Source: Pelargonium tetragonum
Taxonomy: Eukaryota > Streptophyta > Magnoliopsida > Geraniales > Geraniaceae
NCBI GenBank assembly: GCA_036897445.1
Contig: JAYMTL010000011.1
Location: forward strand, 124,001 to 188,000
Reading direction: 5' to 3'
DNA length: 64,000 bases
Part shown: piece after piece, positions 29,001 through 42,000 of the stretch
Position numbering within the stretch: position 1 is the stretch's first letter
How the letters are laid out: each line of letters starts with the position of its first letter
Position numbers and translations under genes: made by a program
Notes under the pieces: model-generated
What the model saw: the letters and a program-made list of their open reading frames with translations, nothing else
Databases searched by the model: none
Told to the model about the DNA's origin: nothing

Positions 29001-31560
29001 ATTAAGTATTAAGTTTCTGGTCTTAAACAGTGGGTCGTTTTAAGAGCTCTCCAATTGATAAAAGAAGCAAGCTGTCATTTCAAAATTCATAGGTTCACGG
29101 GGAAGAATAGGTAATAAACTACAATATTAAAAAGTATTAGCCTATATCTAAGAATCTTTACGCCTTTTTTATTTGTTACACGAGCGGTTATTCTTTAGTT
29201 ACGAGGTTAGAGTGTAAGAGTATTTTCATTGTTTCGGGATTCTAAAAACTAAGTCAAACTGAAAAATAGAGTAAAAAGGTCCGTAACGCGAATTACTGAA
29301 ATTCCTTTAGGTATAGTATGAATTACGAGTACAAGTTAGAATTTTGCTTTAAGGGGAATCTTAATTTATTAAAACTCCTTGTACGCTCCCCTTTCGTGCG
29401 CTAAAAAATAAGGCACTCTTGCATATGCTTTTTCTACGTTTTTAACACGTTGAGTTAATGTATAGGCGTCTTTTAGGACATTTTTCTTTGCAATGTCAAT
29501 TCAGTGGTGCAGTATATAGAAATATAGAAAAAGGACTTTTACTGTAAAGAGCTCCCGCCTGTCTTACTCAGGTCAGTATTGGTATTCTCTTCAATTTAAA
29601 GAAAGTGTTAAAAAACCTCCTCAAGAGTGCTTTGGCAGCCTAATAGTCTTGTATAAACACCCCGACCCGTAGCAGTTAGTCCCCTTTTAGTCTATTACCT
29701 ATAGATATTTTACTGGATTCGGGAATATCTCGCTAGATCAAGAACTGTAGCGTTGTGTGTACATATTTCTAAAACTTTTTTAATACCTTTATTTCGAATT
29801 CCCCCAGTTATGAGTCCCTTTTTATAAGATCTTACTTGAGACGCTGTATTAAAGACATCCCTAATCCCGTATTTCACACGGGTCTATCTCCAAAGCAAGG
29901 GTAGAAAATGCATGTCAATAATATTAGTATAGAAGTACCGAAAGGAGCTCACCGAAGTAACTAAAAACTAAAAAGAAATTCACTCTCCTTAAATAAGGAA
30001 CAAGTCCAGGACTACTACCTACTCAACTTCACTCGGTAGTTAAGGAATGCTTGAGACATTAAATAAAAGCTATCTGCGAGAGCTCTACTTTTTTAAGATT
30101 CTAATTTTTATTTGATATACTCATATTTAATAGGCGCTTATTGTTATCTCGAGGTTTACTGGGTAATTTGGTAGCATAACAAGCTTGGCGGTGGAACTTC
30201 GACAAAAAAGGCCCCGGATCTCGGATAAGTTTTTAGTGAAATTCTTATGCTTTCAGACCTAGTAGGGGTGTTGTTCTATTATCTTATAAGAAGATTTTTG
30301 GTTCGCTTGTGGGTACGCATAAAGTCTTATATTGCGGGAGGGGTTAATGTCTTATTAGTATGGGTAAAGTTAAACTGGGTTATAAAAAAGCGTCTAATCT
30401 AATATAGGGGCCCCTTGATGACCATGAAGTATAGCATCCCTAAAGTTTGTAAAAATTTGTCAACTAAAGGATATGGATTCTTTTTACAAATACGTTAATT
30501 CCTAAGTATTTAGCGCGTATGCTATGTTAAAGGGTGCTCCTTGGAACAGATAAGTATGTATTTACGAATTTGTAAGATAGGGCTTTTTCAGAATAGTTTT
30601 TTTACTTAAGTGCAACCCTATCCTATAAGTAGGCTCTGGGTTTCTTTCATTGACTTCATTTTACGAATTATTCACTTTTAGGTATTTGATTTAGAGGCTA
30701 TCCAACTCTCAACGGTTTGGTTTTTTTCGTAGGAATTCCAGTATATAAGTATTTCGTTGTATGTCAACTTTTTTTACTGATACTGTATAATGTACCCAAG
30801 CGGACACTTTTCTATAAAGCTTTTCTATAATAAGTCTGGGATTTTAAGCTACTAGAAAAAGCCACAATCCGTAAAATAAGTATGGGTGTATCCGTTGAGA
30901 ACTGCCAATAGCAAAAGAAAGAAGGTATTAAGTCTATTTTTAAAAGCAAAGTCAAGCCGTAGGCATTTCCTTCGGTAAAAAAGCTGCTTGAGAGTTAAGG
31001 TACAAGAAATTTTTATGCTACAATATTATGTGAATTTTGAGTAGATACCTAGTTTTAGCTTTTAGTTCTCATTCTTGTAGTAATAAAAAGTAATTCTAAG
31101 TAAAGTTTACTTACCCATAAATTTAATTAAAAAACTTTTGTACGGCCGTTTTCATGCGCTATAACGACATTGAAGGACCTCATTTTTTGTACATTTTTCA
31201 TTTTACCATTGTTAAGCTTCCGGTAGTCGTAACGGTAAAGAGGGCTCCTTTTTTTACAACACGAGGGGTGGCGTTTCGATGTTTAGGTCATAATTTGAGG
31301 ATCCTCTTTTAGAGATTAAGAATATAGGAATTCTGCGTTCTGCTTAAGCCGGCTGCAACCGCATAAAGTAAAGCCCCGGTTTGTAATTGTAATATATTTT
31401 AATCCTAACTGGGTTTAATGACTCTTTCCTTATCTACATTTTTTTATTTAAGAAGATTCTCTGCTGCTAAGTACTCCACTCCCCTTTGGGCAGTTATTCG
31501 GTGTGTAGTTTTCCAAGGAATTGCTCTAGTTTTTATCTATCATATCAATGAGCATCAAAG
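29000..31560. other. T-rich gene-free domain
   Basis: The plus strand is T-rich: in three 60-base lines (31021, 31141 and 31201) I count 42 A against 73 T. Even so, no open frame exceeds 60 codons on either strand. G and C clusters of the GG..CC kind continue. No RNA gene or mobile element was seen. The domain ends at an unusually abrupt skew switch near 31,560. Confidence 0.6.
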
Positions 31561-32350
31561 CAAGTTCCAAGGTTATAGGCTTACTCCCAGAAATTAAGAA
31601 TCATAAAAAGGCGAAAGGTTAAGATCACAGTTTACAAAAAGAAGATCCTATCGATAATATTGACTATAAAGAAAATTATTGAGGACAAAATGAAGATTTA
31701 TTATAACTAAAGGTCTATTCCCCCTCCCAAAAATAAGGAGCAAATGCTTTAGACCTTTAAAAAGCTTAACAAAAAAAGATGAAGACCACAGTCCTTAAAT
31801 AAAATTCAAATTTTGGAACTTGGTAGTAACAAATAACAAGGCAGTACAATTCAAAAACACGGAACTTTACAAAAGCTCAGATTCTAAAATGCCCAATCTC
31901 AAATAGATATGAAGTCTATTATATTATACTGTGCCTATTACCAGAACTCTTTATTAAACAAATAAAGTAACCCTTATAAATAAAACTAAATCATGCTAGC
32001 TCAGAGATATGCGAATTCAGGAAAAAAGGTAATGACTTAACGATAGTCAAACCTCTGATATGAACCGCTTGTTCCTGCTTTAGACTGAGACAAAAGATAC
32101 AGGACAATAAAAAGGGGACCTTAGTTATTAAATATCTTGCAGAAAAAGAATAGGCTTTTAGTACTTAGTTATACTCTGACTAACAAGTAAGGTATATTAT
32201 AAAGAAACTTCTCCTAAGGCACTAAACATCTCTGAAGGGAACTCTCTTTGTTTGTACTAATTCAACTAAGACCCCATAAAATTCCATACCCCGTTTTTTT
32301 TAAGCCAGGATAAGGTCAGAAATTGGTAAGTTAAAAGAAACATACTAATA
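31560..32350. other. A-rich gene-free domain
   Basis: Immediately after about 31,560 the skew inverts: three 60-base lines (31621, 31681 and 31801) give 83 A against 45 T. The stretch is rich in A-tracts and AAG/CAA words and contains no open frame above 60 codons. A/T skew inversions of this sort can mark a change in replication or transcription strand, or a junction between joined segments. The sequence alone does not say which. Confidence 0.55.
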
Positions 32351-35300
32351 AGTAAGCTTTGAAGAAGAACTGCCTAGAATTCTCAGGAGCTTTTGCACTT
32401 TTTAACAGTTAGGCTTGCCCTTCCTATAACAACCCTATACTATTCCTTGTATCCAGATAGTCCTCTCATCAGTAATTCGACCTACTAACACTAAAAAGGG
32501 GTGCTATAGCCCTAAGAGCCTCTTTTCTATTTTAATGGATTCCCGGATAAGGGCCTTTTTTTAACCTAAGTTTATATCCTTTAGGGCTTTGGGAAGAGAA
32601 AAAGACTTAAGCAAATAGCCCTAAGCACAAGGTTTTTTTAGTATTACCAGCCATATGCCTCTAAAATGTAACATGAAATTATGACTAAAGGAAGTTCTCA
32701 AGGGTCCTTTTTTGTGTTATAAGAACCCTCTTGACTAGGACTGGGAAGTCTATGTTATATTTTATTGCGCAGGGAACTGAGGTATTATGTCCTAAACAGA
32801 TTTTGGTTTAGTTACTAAAAAGGAATATACAGGATAGTCTCTTAAAGAAAGTGAGATAAAGATTTTCTATATTACTTAAGAGTCCCCTTCTTGGATAAGC
32901 AATTAGGCCTTAACACGGGACTTTACGGCTCGTTCTTCTTATCAATAGAAAAGAAATACAATATATATAAAAGAACCTGGGATAAAATTTTCTTACTTCA
33001 GCAGTGTATATCAAAAAGCCTCTGAGAATAGCTGAAGCTAAATCATTTTTTGTTTGAAACTCTAGTCTTTTTTATCTTTTTATTTCTAAGCAAGTAAATA
33101 AGGAGGAGTACGCACTGTGTAATTTAAATTATAGAATATTCTTGTTTTCAAAAAATTTTTCACAGTAAACTATAGCCTCAGATAGGTATACCAAAGCGAG
33201 ATTCTTATAGGAAAATCTCTAAAGAGAGTCTCTAAAAATCCCGGCACCTTGTTACTATAGTATTGTAAAATGCGATATTACGACCAGCAAACGGAGCCTT
33301 TATAGAACTCCGTTTTTAATAAAATTAACAAAAGAAGTGACAGGCACTACTCTGGAGCAGGAAAAATAAGGATCAGTTTAAGGTTTTTTAGTTGAAGAGT
33401 ACTCCTTTTTTGTTATAAAATAACCTCCAGGCACGAGATAAGATAATTTTACAGGACTCCCTAAAACGCCTGTCTGCGAAATTAACTGAGCTTGGGGCCT
33501 CCTTTTTATCTTAACAGGATTTGTTCCTATATCCTACACTTGTGTTACAGAAATGCTATATACTTTTGTCAAGCTTTCGTGCTGCCGATTTTAAGGTTGC
33601 TCAACATACAAAGAGTATTCCTTTATGTCAAGGGCCTGGCTACATAACTTCGAAATACTACACTTAGCGGTACACCAGCCCTCTCAAGTCAAGGTGGTGG
33701 AATCGAGGTCTTCTAACTTCAATTAATTAAAATTTCTTAAGAACGTTGAACTATATCCACAACTAAAGCCTGCTATAGAGGTCTTTCCCAACAAAACAAG
33801 GGAATTCTCTGACATCACAAATTAATATTGTATTTTAGGTTTTGCTTGCTTGTTTATAGTTGTCTACACTAAAAAATTTACCTATACGTACAAGTACCCA
33901 TCTTTGACTGAAAATGTTAGTTAAAACCAGCAACCCCTAATTTAGATTTATAATCAGGAAATGGGAGCTTTACTTTATGTGACTACCTCCGTTCTGTATT
34001 AAGTTATTACCCAATCTTTGTAACTCCAGAGTTTCCCTGCAGTATGTTGTAGGAAGAGCCTAGTAATTGCAAGTTTTTGCTAAAAAATTTTATCCGTGTA
34101 ATTTGTAATTAAGGAATACCTAATTAAAGTAAGGAATGCTTTTATCAAGCATAAATCAAAGGACTCTGGACAATTTTTCATAGACAGGAAAGAGCTTAAT
34201 CGTGCAAAAGATTTTTAAGTAAAAACCAATGCTGACTCTTCTGATTAGTACTATAAAGGAAAGGACTACTTGTATTTGAATAAAAAAAGCCCTCACTACA
34301 CGAAGTTTTACTTAATAAAGTCGTAAAATATCGGTCTTAAGAAACTAAGGAATAGGGCCTAGCTGCAAAAGTTTCCACATAACAAAATTAGGATGAGAAC
34401 CCCGTATGAATATTTTAACTTTATTCTAAGGTTTTCGCTATATCATTTCAAATTAGCCTTCGTTATACGTTTCAATTATCAATACCCAGGTACGGGATCT
34501 AATTCATGTAAAAGGGCGCAGCAAGTCCGTTTAGAGTCCTTATATTTTTATATTCGACTTATACTTTTGCTTCCATATTCCCTAGCCAGAACCTTCAGAT
34601 ACTAGGGATTTCCTCAGGATCAATATAGTTACAAAAAGAAATTGTATAGAATAAATGCAACTAAAATGAAACAGGATGAAAATCTCTACCTCTTCTCCTA
34701 ATAAATTTTTCAAGGACTACTTGTTAATGCAATACCTTGGCCTTCTAAGTGACTCTTAACGACCCCGCCCGAAATTATACAGCTTTATTTTATACAAATA
34801 GGTACTCCGTTAGCTAGGTTTTTGGGGACTTCAGTCTCTTTGACAAGCCATTTTCCGGATTAGCCTTACAAATTTCTTAGTAGAAAGTGAGTAGCTCGGA
34901 GCTGTGTTATAGTATAAACTTGAGGCCGGGATTTCATATTATAATTATAAGTGTCCAAATTTCTTAAATCTGAAAAGGATAGCAAATCAAATTTATATAG
35001 GAAATTTTGACCCCGTCCTTAAACTTTTTAACTAGCACGAAATAATTTATACAAACTTTAGCCCTATTCGAATGAATCTGCACTCCTTATTTCCTCAGCT
35101 TTCTCAGTTCCTAGCTCTATAACGGCTTTTAACTGCACTGTATATAATAAGTTTTTAAGAGCCATAGAATTTTATCCCTCTCGTCTATAGTAAGCGAGCA
35201 CTACTGCCGAGGACTCGACCCTAACTCCATACAAATTTCCACAATATGTCTCAACAAAAATAATGGTATTTTCAGGGAGTCTCTTGGCTAGCTCAGTTTC

Positions 35301-38300
35301 TAAATGTCTATTTCATTTTATGCGATTGTATACTATATAAATAGTATACCTTTTCGCCAAAACACAAGAATTTCCTTTTAAACATTTCGATTACTTCGCT
35401 TACTCTCAGGGATAGTAACATAAATAAAGTTTCGTTTTGGCGTATTCAGGGTGTTGTACTTATTTAAATGAAGAATCAATGTTTCGTTCAGAGTTCTTGG
35501 GATATAAAAAGGTGGGTCCTCCTCTAACCCGGATTGTAGAGATCAAAACTCCTCGAGAATTTGCGTCTCTCCTATAGTTATAGTGTGTTAGTAACTTTTT
35601 AGTTAATAGAAGCCTTGCAAAAGCCCTGTGGATGCTAGTAAAACTCTAAATCTAATTGTAAACCTTAGAGTATATGTATATAGAATGCATTGGCGGGCTG
35701 TTATAGTGCAAAAGTTCGCAAAGGCTATCCTTAACTTTAGATTATTATAAAGGAGGAATACCTAATTTATATAACTATCACTTAGTTCTTATCCGTGTGT
35801 TTAGTAGTAGAGAGCACGCACCCCTTGTTGGTATCTAAGAGTACATCCTATGAGTGTTCATATAGACCTAATTATTATAACAAATTTCATATAATGGGTC
35901 CCCTTAAGATAGTCAATCCTCATTTAATATAATTTGCTCCTTGTTTTTGTTTAGGAAAAGCAAGCCCCTCCCTCTGCGTCAAAAAGGGTTCGCAGTTACC
36001 GTAAAATATAGAGTATTGAGGGATCTTTATAACACGAACAATCTACTACGAGTTTCTTTTATTTAATTCAGCTATCTATCGCAGCATATTACGTAACTTA
36101 CATCGTAAATTCAGGGCAGTTAAAGAGATAAAGAGAACTTAAGGGAACTTCTTTAGGTGACTCGCACTACACCCCATCTAATCTAAGTACCAGAGTCCTT
36201 TAATTCAGAAAGAAACACTACCAGCAAACTATTTTCTATAAGGAGCCTTTTTTAAGACTTTGGGAGGACCCTGCTTCTTCATTTTTTAACACCTATCTGA
36301 CTGATAGAGATACTATATGAGAAAGATAAGAGGCCTCCTAGTTTTTTTATATTGGTTTAGGCTAGTAAAAAAAATGAGTCCTTACTATATTAATTAAACC
36401 AACTAGATTAAAAGGTTTGTTATAGTTATAAGTGGTAGTATATAAAGTTCAAGACGTAACTTACGTTTATAAATATATAATATTATAATCTATTGAGACT
36501 CCTTATTATTTATTTGAGAATAAGCTACTGTCATGTAAAAAACTATATCGTTAGCATTTTCACCCCCTAAAAAACGGGGTTTTTCCGGTCCGGTATAGTT
36601 TTTGGGTTATTAGTTTTTAGTTTAGTATAGAGGCTTTTTTTTTACCTTCTAGAGGCTATAATAAAGCAGACGAATAGGATTTCTTTCCATTACGAACCGA
36701 ATTCTTTTACAGGCTAAAAATCAAGCTTTTTTAAAATTTTCTCAAGATACTTAGCAGCATTTAAAACAGGACATAAAGTGTTAGCATAAGATCTTCTTAC
36801 CCGTATTTTTGTATAAAGTAGTCCCTTTTTCTAATTAAGGGAGTCTTTCAGGATCAGAGCCCTGAGACTAAAAAAATACAAAGAAAGAGATATAAAAACA
36901 ACAACGCCCTCTCTATTAGCCCGATCCGAAGTCGTTTCCTTAATACAAAATGGAATTTGGAACGCCGCTCTACTTTTTATCATTCATAAGCCCTAGCTCT
37001 ATACTTTAAAGGTAAACAAAACTCCTTTCGAAAATCTTTGCCACATTTTCCTCCTAACTTCGACTTCAAGGTATGATACCCTACAAAGCTGCGCATAAGT
37101 TGCTCCTGTGATATAAAAAAAGACCTGGATTCCTTTGCATGAGTCTAATTTTATGAATAGAATTTGGTCATGTACTTAGGTATTCTAAAGCTCCCGCTAG
37201 ACGCTAGACTGAGCTGCTAATCTAAAAAGTGAATTGAGGGAAAGATTAATAGATAAGCAAACTCTCTGTTTCCTGCAGTCCTTTTTGAAAAAAGGCCTTG
37301 CTTAGAATAAAAACAGTAATAAAAAGTATACCCCTTAATAATACGAAATCGAGGATTTTGGAGGCTTATATCCAAAAAGCAGAGAAGAGATAAGGGATGA
37401 AGCCGGATTTTTATATACTTTAAGGTGAAGCTTCTTTCTAGTAAAATTGTAAAACGCGCGAGCCACTCTTAAATAAGTTTGTTTTTGAACCAAGGACTTA
37501 AGACCAGAAGTCAAGTTACTCTACCAAAACGGAAGGTCTGAGATTGTATACGAGTCATTACATTAAAAAAACTTTCTACACCTAATTCCTGTTAATGCTT
37601 GGCTTTACTATACAACTTAGGCACCTCTTTGCTTTGCGCGCCTTATCTTATGTTGTTTGTTGTTACCCTTTATTTATAGCTCTACAACATTTTCTAGAGT
37701 ACCCTTTGTTTTTGTACTTTTACAAGTCTGACAATTTAATAATATGAGTTTTATACACTTCTCAAAGGAATTATCCTCGTTTGCTTATACTTTTTATCTA
37801 ATTAACTTCATACTTTACTAGGAGAAATCCTGTACTAGCAGATACTTTAGTTTATCCAAAAAGCCTTCACTTCGAGTCTGTTTCTTTTTTGGAGAACCCC
37901 TTAGAAAAATAGGAAAGTACCAGGACATTGACTTTATTAGGAAGTCTACAGGTGATTTTCAGAAAAAAGGCTCCTTAAAAAATTTTTAATTAACGGATTT
38001 GAGAAATATAAGATAGGTAGGATTCCCTTGCGGTTTTGTATTACCCTTAAATTATCTTTATGAAACTGAGTCTTTTTACTGCTTAAGAGCCTGCTGTAGG
38101 AATTTGGGTTTGGGTGCTAAAGAAAAAAATTCCTAAGTTATATCGCTTTGTCGAGATACCGGATATGCTGCATAGTTAGTTTAGTAAGGGTTAAATCCTA
38201 CTAATAGAGCAGTCTTATAAAGTGTACTATCTCGAACCCGAGGTAATGTAATTAATTCTTTCTTTAAAAGTAGTTTAACATTCTAGTATATGTCTTTTGA

Positions 38301-39000
38301 GAAGGCTGAGTTGGTTGGATAAAAGCATGTAGCTTTAGTTTTTATAAATAATACGTAAACTCGCCCTATACTTTTTCGGGTTATATTTCATTCTGGCCGG
38401 GAGCTCTCTCCCGCTATAAACTCTGAGATAACATTTTCTTGATACTAGGGGATGCTGCACTAAGTCCATGTAAATCTATCGGCTCTTTGTTTTGCCGTTT
38501 AAGAACCCTTATGCGTAATAGGGAGCTCTTGTAAGTTTCAGGCAATAAAACAGGATAAAATTTGAATTTCTACCGACTCAGCAACCGAAAACTCCATAAA
38601 AAAGGGGTTTTCAACTACAAATTTTTCGTTATATTTACGAGGTTTTCCTGAACTCAAATAGGGTTGTTCGAATATACACTTTGTTACGTAGTTCATCTAT
38701 CCGAGAGCATCACTTGAAAAACTATGCATTATACCCTTTTTTATATGAGCTATGTATCCTATTTCTCTATAAACAGAATCTTTCTATTTTTATTGGGGCA
38801 AGCAGCCAGCCTCAAGGGGAGTTTCCTTTAATTAAAATTGAGTTATAAAAATTTCTTGTAGAACCTTTTTCATATAACAGTGCAAAACTTTAAAATACAC
38901 CGAGAACTACTCGAGTTAGATATGCCTTTAGGCCTGGTTAGACATAATTATAGATTCTACCGGGTACACCTTTATTAGCTTATTAGCGTAGACTATAGAG
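32350..39000. other. Gene-free AT-rich segment, background texture
   Basis: Over 6.6 kb the only open frame above 60 codons is 34393-34605 (+, 70 codons), with no recognised family. GGATTCC occurs at 32537, 37127 and 38020; TATAAAAAGG at 35503-35512. A 9 bp stem with a 4-base loop (arms 35328-35336 and 35341-35349, GTATACTAT type) is A/T-rich and may be chance. At 36564-36584 CCCC and GGGG arms around eight bases precede five T, a very weak terminator-like shape with only four strong pairs. No tRNA, rRNA or intron was recognised. Confidence 0.65.
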
Positions 39001-42000
39001 TAAATACTTGAATCAAGTAGTATAGTAAGTCTTGGATATTAGGCCAGAAAACTTTTAGGAAACCAAAGTTCTGCTAGGAAACCAAAGTTCTGCGAGGTTT
39101 AAGGGCTCAAATCGTTTGGAACCCGGATGAAGGAACATAGCTCATTTTAGTAGTAACCCGCCTATCCATAAGTGTTTAGTTCATAACAGGGTCATCACAA
39201 GTATGATACAAAAGCCTCTGCTTTTTTACTCTTGCATTTCTTTCTAAGGGACAGGCTACGAAATCCAATCGAGTTCAGTTTTGCATGTAGAGAAATGCCT
39301 TTTTTGTATTTTTATCTTCAATTCTCAAGTATCTTTACTATGCCGGATTACCTTGTACTAACCCAACCATCCACTTAAAATTAGGGTATTCCTGGAGTCC
39401 CTGAGAAGCAAGTCCACTACTAGAAGTTTTTATGAGCTATTCTTACAAGAATTCTACCAAGGTCTACTTTATGCTTAGAATAAAGCAAGTGAACTTTAAC
39501 CTTCAGTATTCCTACCCTTTTAGAGGCACTTTACCAATCTAAAAAGGCTTTATTCGACGAACTTATTATACTAATAAATTAAACCACCCCGATTCCTATA
39601 TAAGTCTTTTTCTTGAATCTCCCGCAAGAGACTCTAAATTTCGTAACACTTCACTGCCGGTAGCTTCCTGGGGAAAGTTCCTACATGATCTTGCCAACAG
39701 CGTCTTACTTGCTTTCTTACTCATACTCTTCTTCTTTCTTAGCTGCTATACCCTACTCTTATAGGTTCTTACTTTCTTTAAAGTTTATCCCGTATTTACC
39801 TTCTTCTGAAACTTCTTACTTCTTATGTAATATATTCTAGGGACTACCAGAATACAAGAGACACTTCTTTTATATTTACTAGAGTTATTTTAAACTCCCA
39901 AACATTATAGTAGCGACTTCCTGTCTAATAAGCTAAAAGAGAATACCTGGCTCCAATCTACTTTCTCTTATAAAACAACAGGATCTACTAAGATAATTGC
40001 CATGGTACCTTGTAAGGACAAGAATTAAGGCTGTAGTGAAAAAGAAAGAAGTACTTTTAGTCTATACTCTACTAGATCCTGAAGGGTCCTGCTCAAGCTG
40101 TGTTTGTTACTTAATAAGAAAAATTCTTAATAGGAAATCTTGGAAGCGTACGAAAAAGTTGCTGATCGACGCGTCTTGAACCTGTGGTATTCCTTAAAGA
40201 GGTACCGCTCTTTAGATTCTCTTAAAAATGTTACAAAAACCGGACTGCTTAGATTTAGAATGTAAGTGAAAATAATTAGGAAAGTCTTGGCCCCTTCCTC
40301 GTATCCCTTGTATCAAAGGGTAGGAATTCACTGGATATTCTGTATTATAGAGTTTTGACTTCGATGCATTGCAAATAGGGTCCCTTTTAGAAGGTCCTAG
40401 ACCTCCAGAATTGCTCGATTAACGGTCAACACGAAAGCAGTCAAATTTCCTTTATTATTAAACTCACTACACGATCATTAACCAAAAATAGAAAAAGATT
40501 GGGCTAAACAATAAGAGAATTATAGGACACTTTTTAATAACAAAAGGGAACTCTAATAAAAAGGGAGTTTCGGGAATAGGAGAGTTAAAAGAAAAATAGA
40601 GGGAACTAAAGTCTATTAAAAGCGAATCGTCAAATTTTGGAAAAGAGCAAATCCTTTATGTCCAGCTCTTTTGCGGGCTCTCGATAAGCAAGAGGTCGGA
40701 GCAAAGGGAATTAAAAGCTTGATTTTACAAGGTAGGGTGAAAACTAATAGGGATTCCTTAATCTTAAGAACTTTTTTAGGGCGCAATCCCAGCCTGTTAT
40801 TAAAATGAAATTCTTTTTAGAGAAGAGAAAGCGGCTTCTATTCCTTAGTTTAGTAGGACATTTAGGGTCTATTAAGGTATGGCTTGGGGCCTATATGATA
40901 TGAATAATCTGTCTTTGCCGAAAGTGTTCGAAACTCTTTTTTGTAAGCATCTCACTCAGAAAAAAAGAATTTACGTTTTAGCTCTCCACTTTTCCTTATC
41001 TTAAAGTACTCAGACACTTAAATTGTAATTTGTTTTCGATAAGACTACATGTTTTATTACTCAGCTATTCCCGCTTAAGGCACCCCCTCTAAAGAGTTCA
41101 CTATAAAAGCTAACGTGCACCTTTTTTATAGGCTTCTTAAAGAGCCAGGTTTATTACTATTTTCCCAAGCCAAGGAAACCTAGGTCATTTTAATACACTA
41201 AAAACCCTATTATAGGCCCCTACTTACGTTCTTAAGAATTTACTTTTGGTTTTTGTAAGAAAATGAAATGAAGCTAACTATAATTTAAAAATAGAAACTT
41301 AGAGATTGCCTTAATTCGAACTATCAACTCAAGTTAAATAAAGTCTATAATTTGTATAGTAAAAACCTCAGGGTACCCCCTCTTTTTACTTAGACCCAGA
41401 TTGCATTATCAAAAAAAGTTTTATCAGAAAAATGACTTTCCCCCCAGGATCCTGCCGAATTGACATTATATATTATTCTCCTATTTTTAACTTACTCTCG
41501 CTATAAGAGGAGTATTTTGTTGGGAATTCCTTTGCAGGAGATAGGGGAGTATTCAGTTACAGGCTTTTTTGTTACAATAACAAAGTAGAGTATTTAATGT
41601 ACAAAAAATCTTTGAATTTCTGAACATTAAAAAAGGATAAGAATGATTTGAGAAGGAAGTTTACCCCTTTTTGGGTCGAGCAAGCAACCTATTCAATAAA
41701 ACAAGAAGCCCTTCCGCTTTGCGGCCGAATTTCGTATTCCAGTATAGAACCTCTCTTTGGCTTAGTGTTCGCTTATTTTTCAGAATTTGCAAGATCTGCC
41801 TAAAGCATTTTGCTTCTTTCCTCACCTCGCTTAGAAGTGTTTAACATGACTACACAATTCTGATTGGCAGTACAGTACTCCTTTAACGATACAACGAACT
41901 CTTTTAAAAATGCTGAAGAGAAGAATAGGGTGTATATTATCCAAGTAGCATCCCTGTATAGCAAAAACTTGTGCTAAAAAGACTCAAAATACAATATAAA

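Noticed and set aside
35747-35760. Shine-Dalgarno-like AAAGGAGG (also near 4262, 18378, 21308 and 62537)
   Set aside because: None is followed by a start codon opening a meaningful frame. Purine-rich words of this type are common in this window.
36564-36584. Possible rho-independent terminator (CCCC, 8-base loop, GGGG, T5)
   Set aside because: The stem has four pairs only and no gene lies upstream on either strand.
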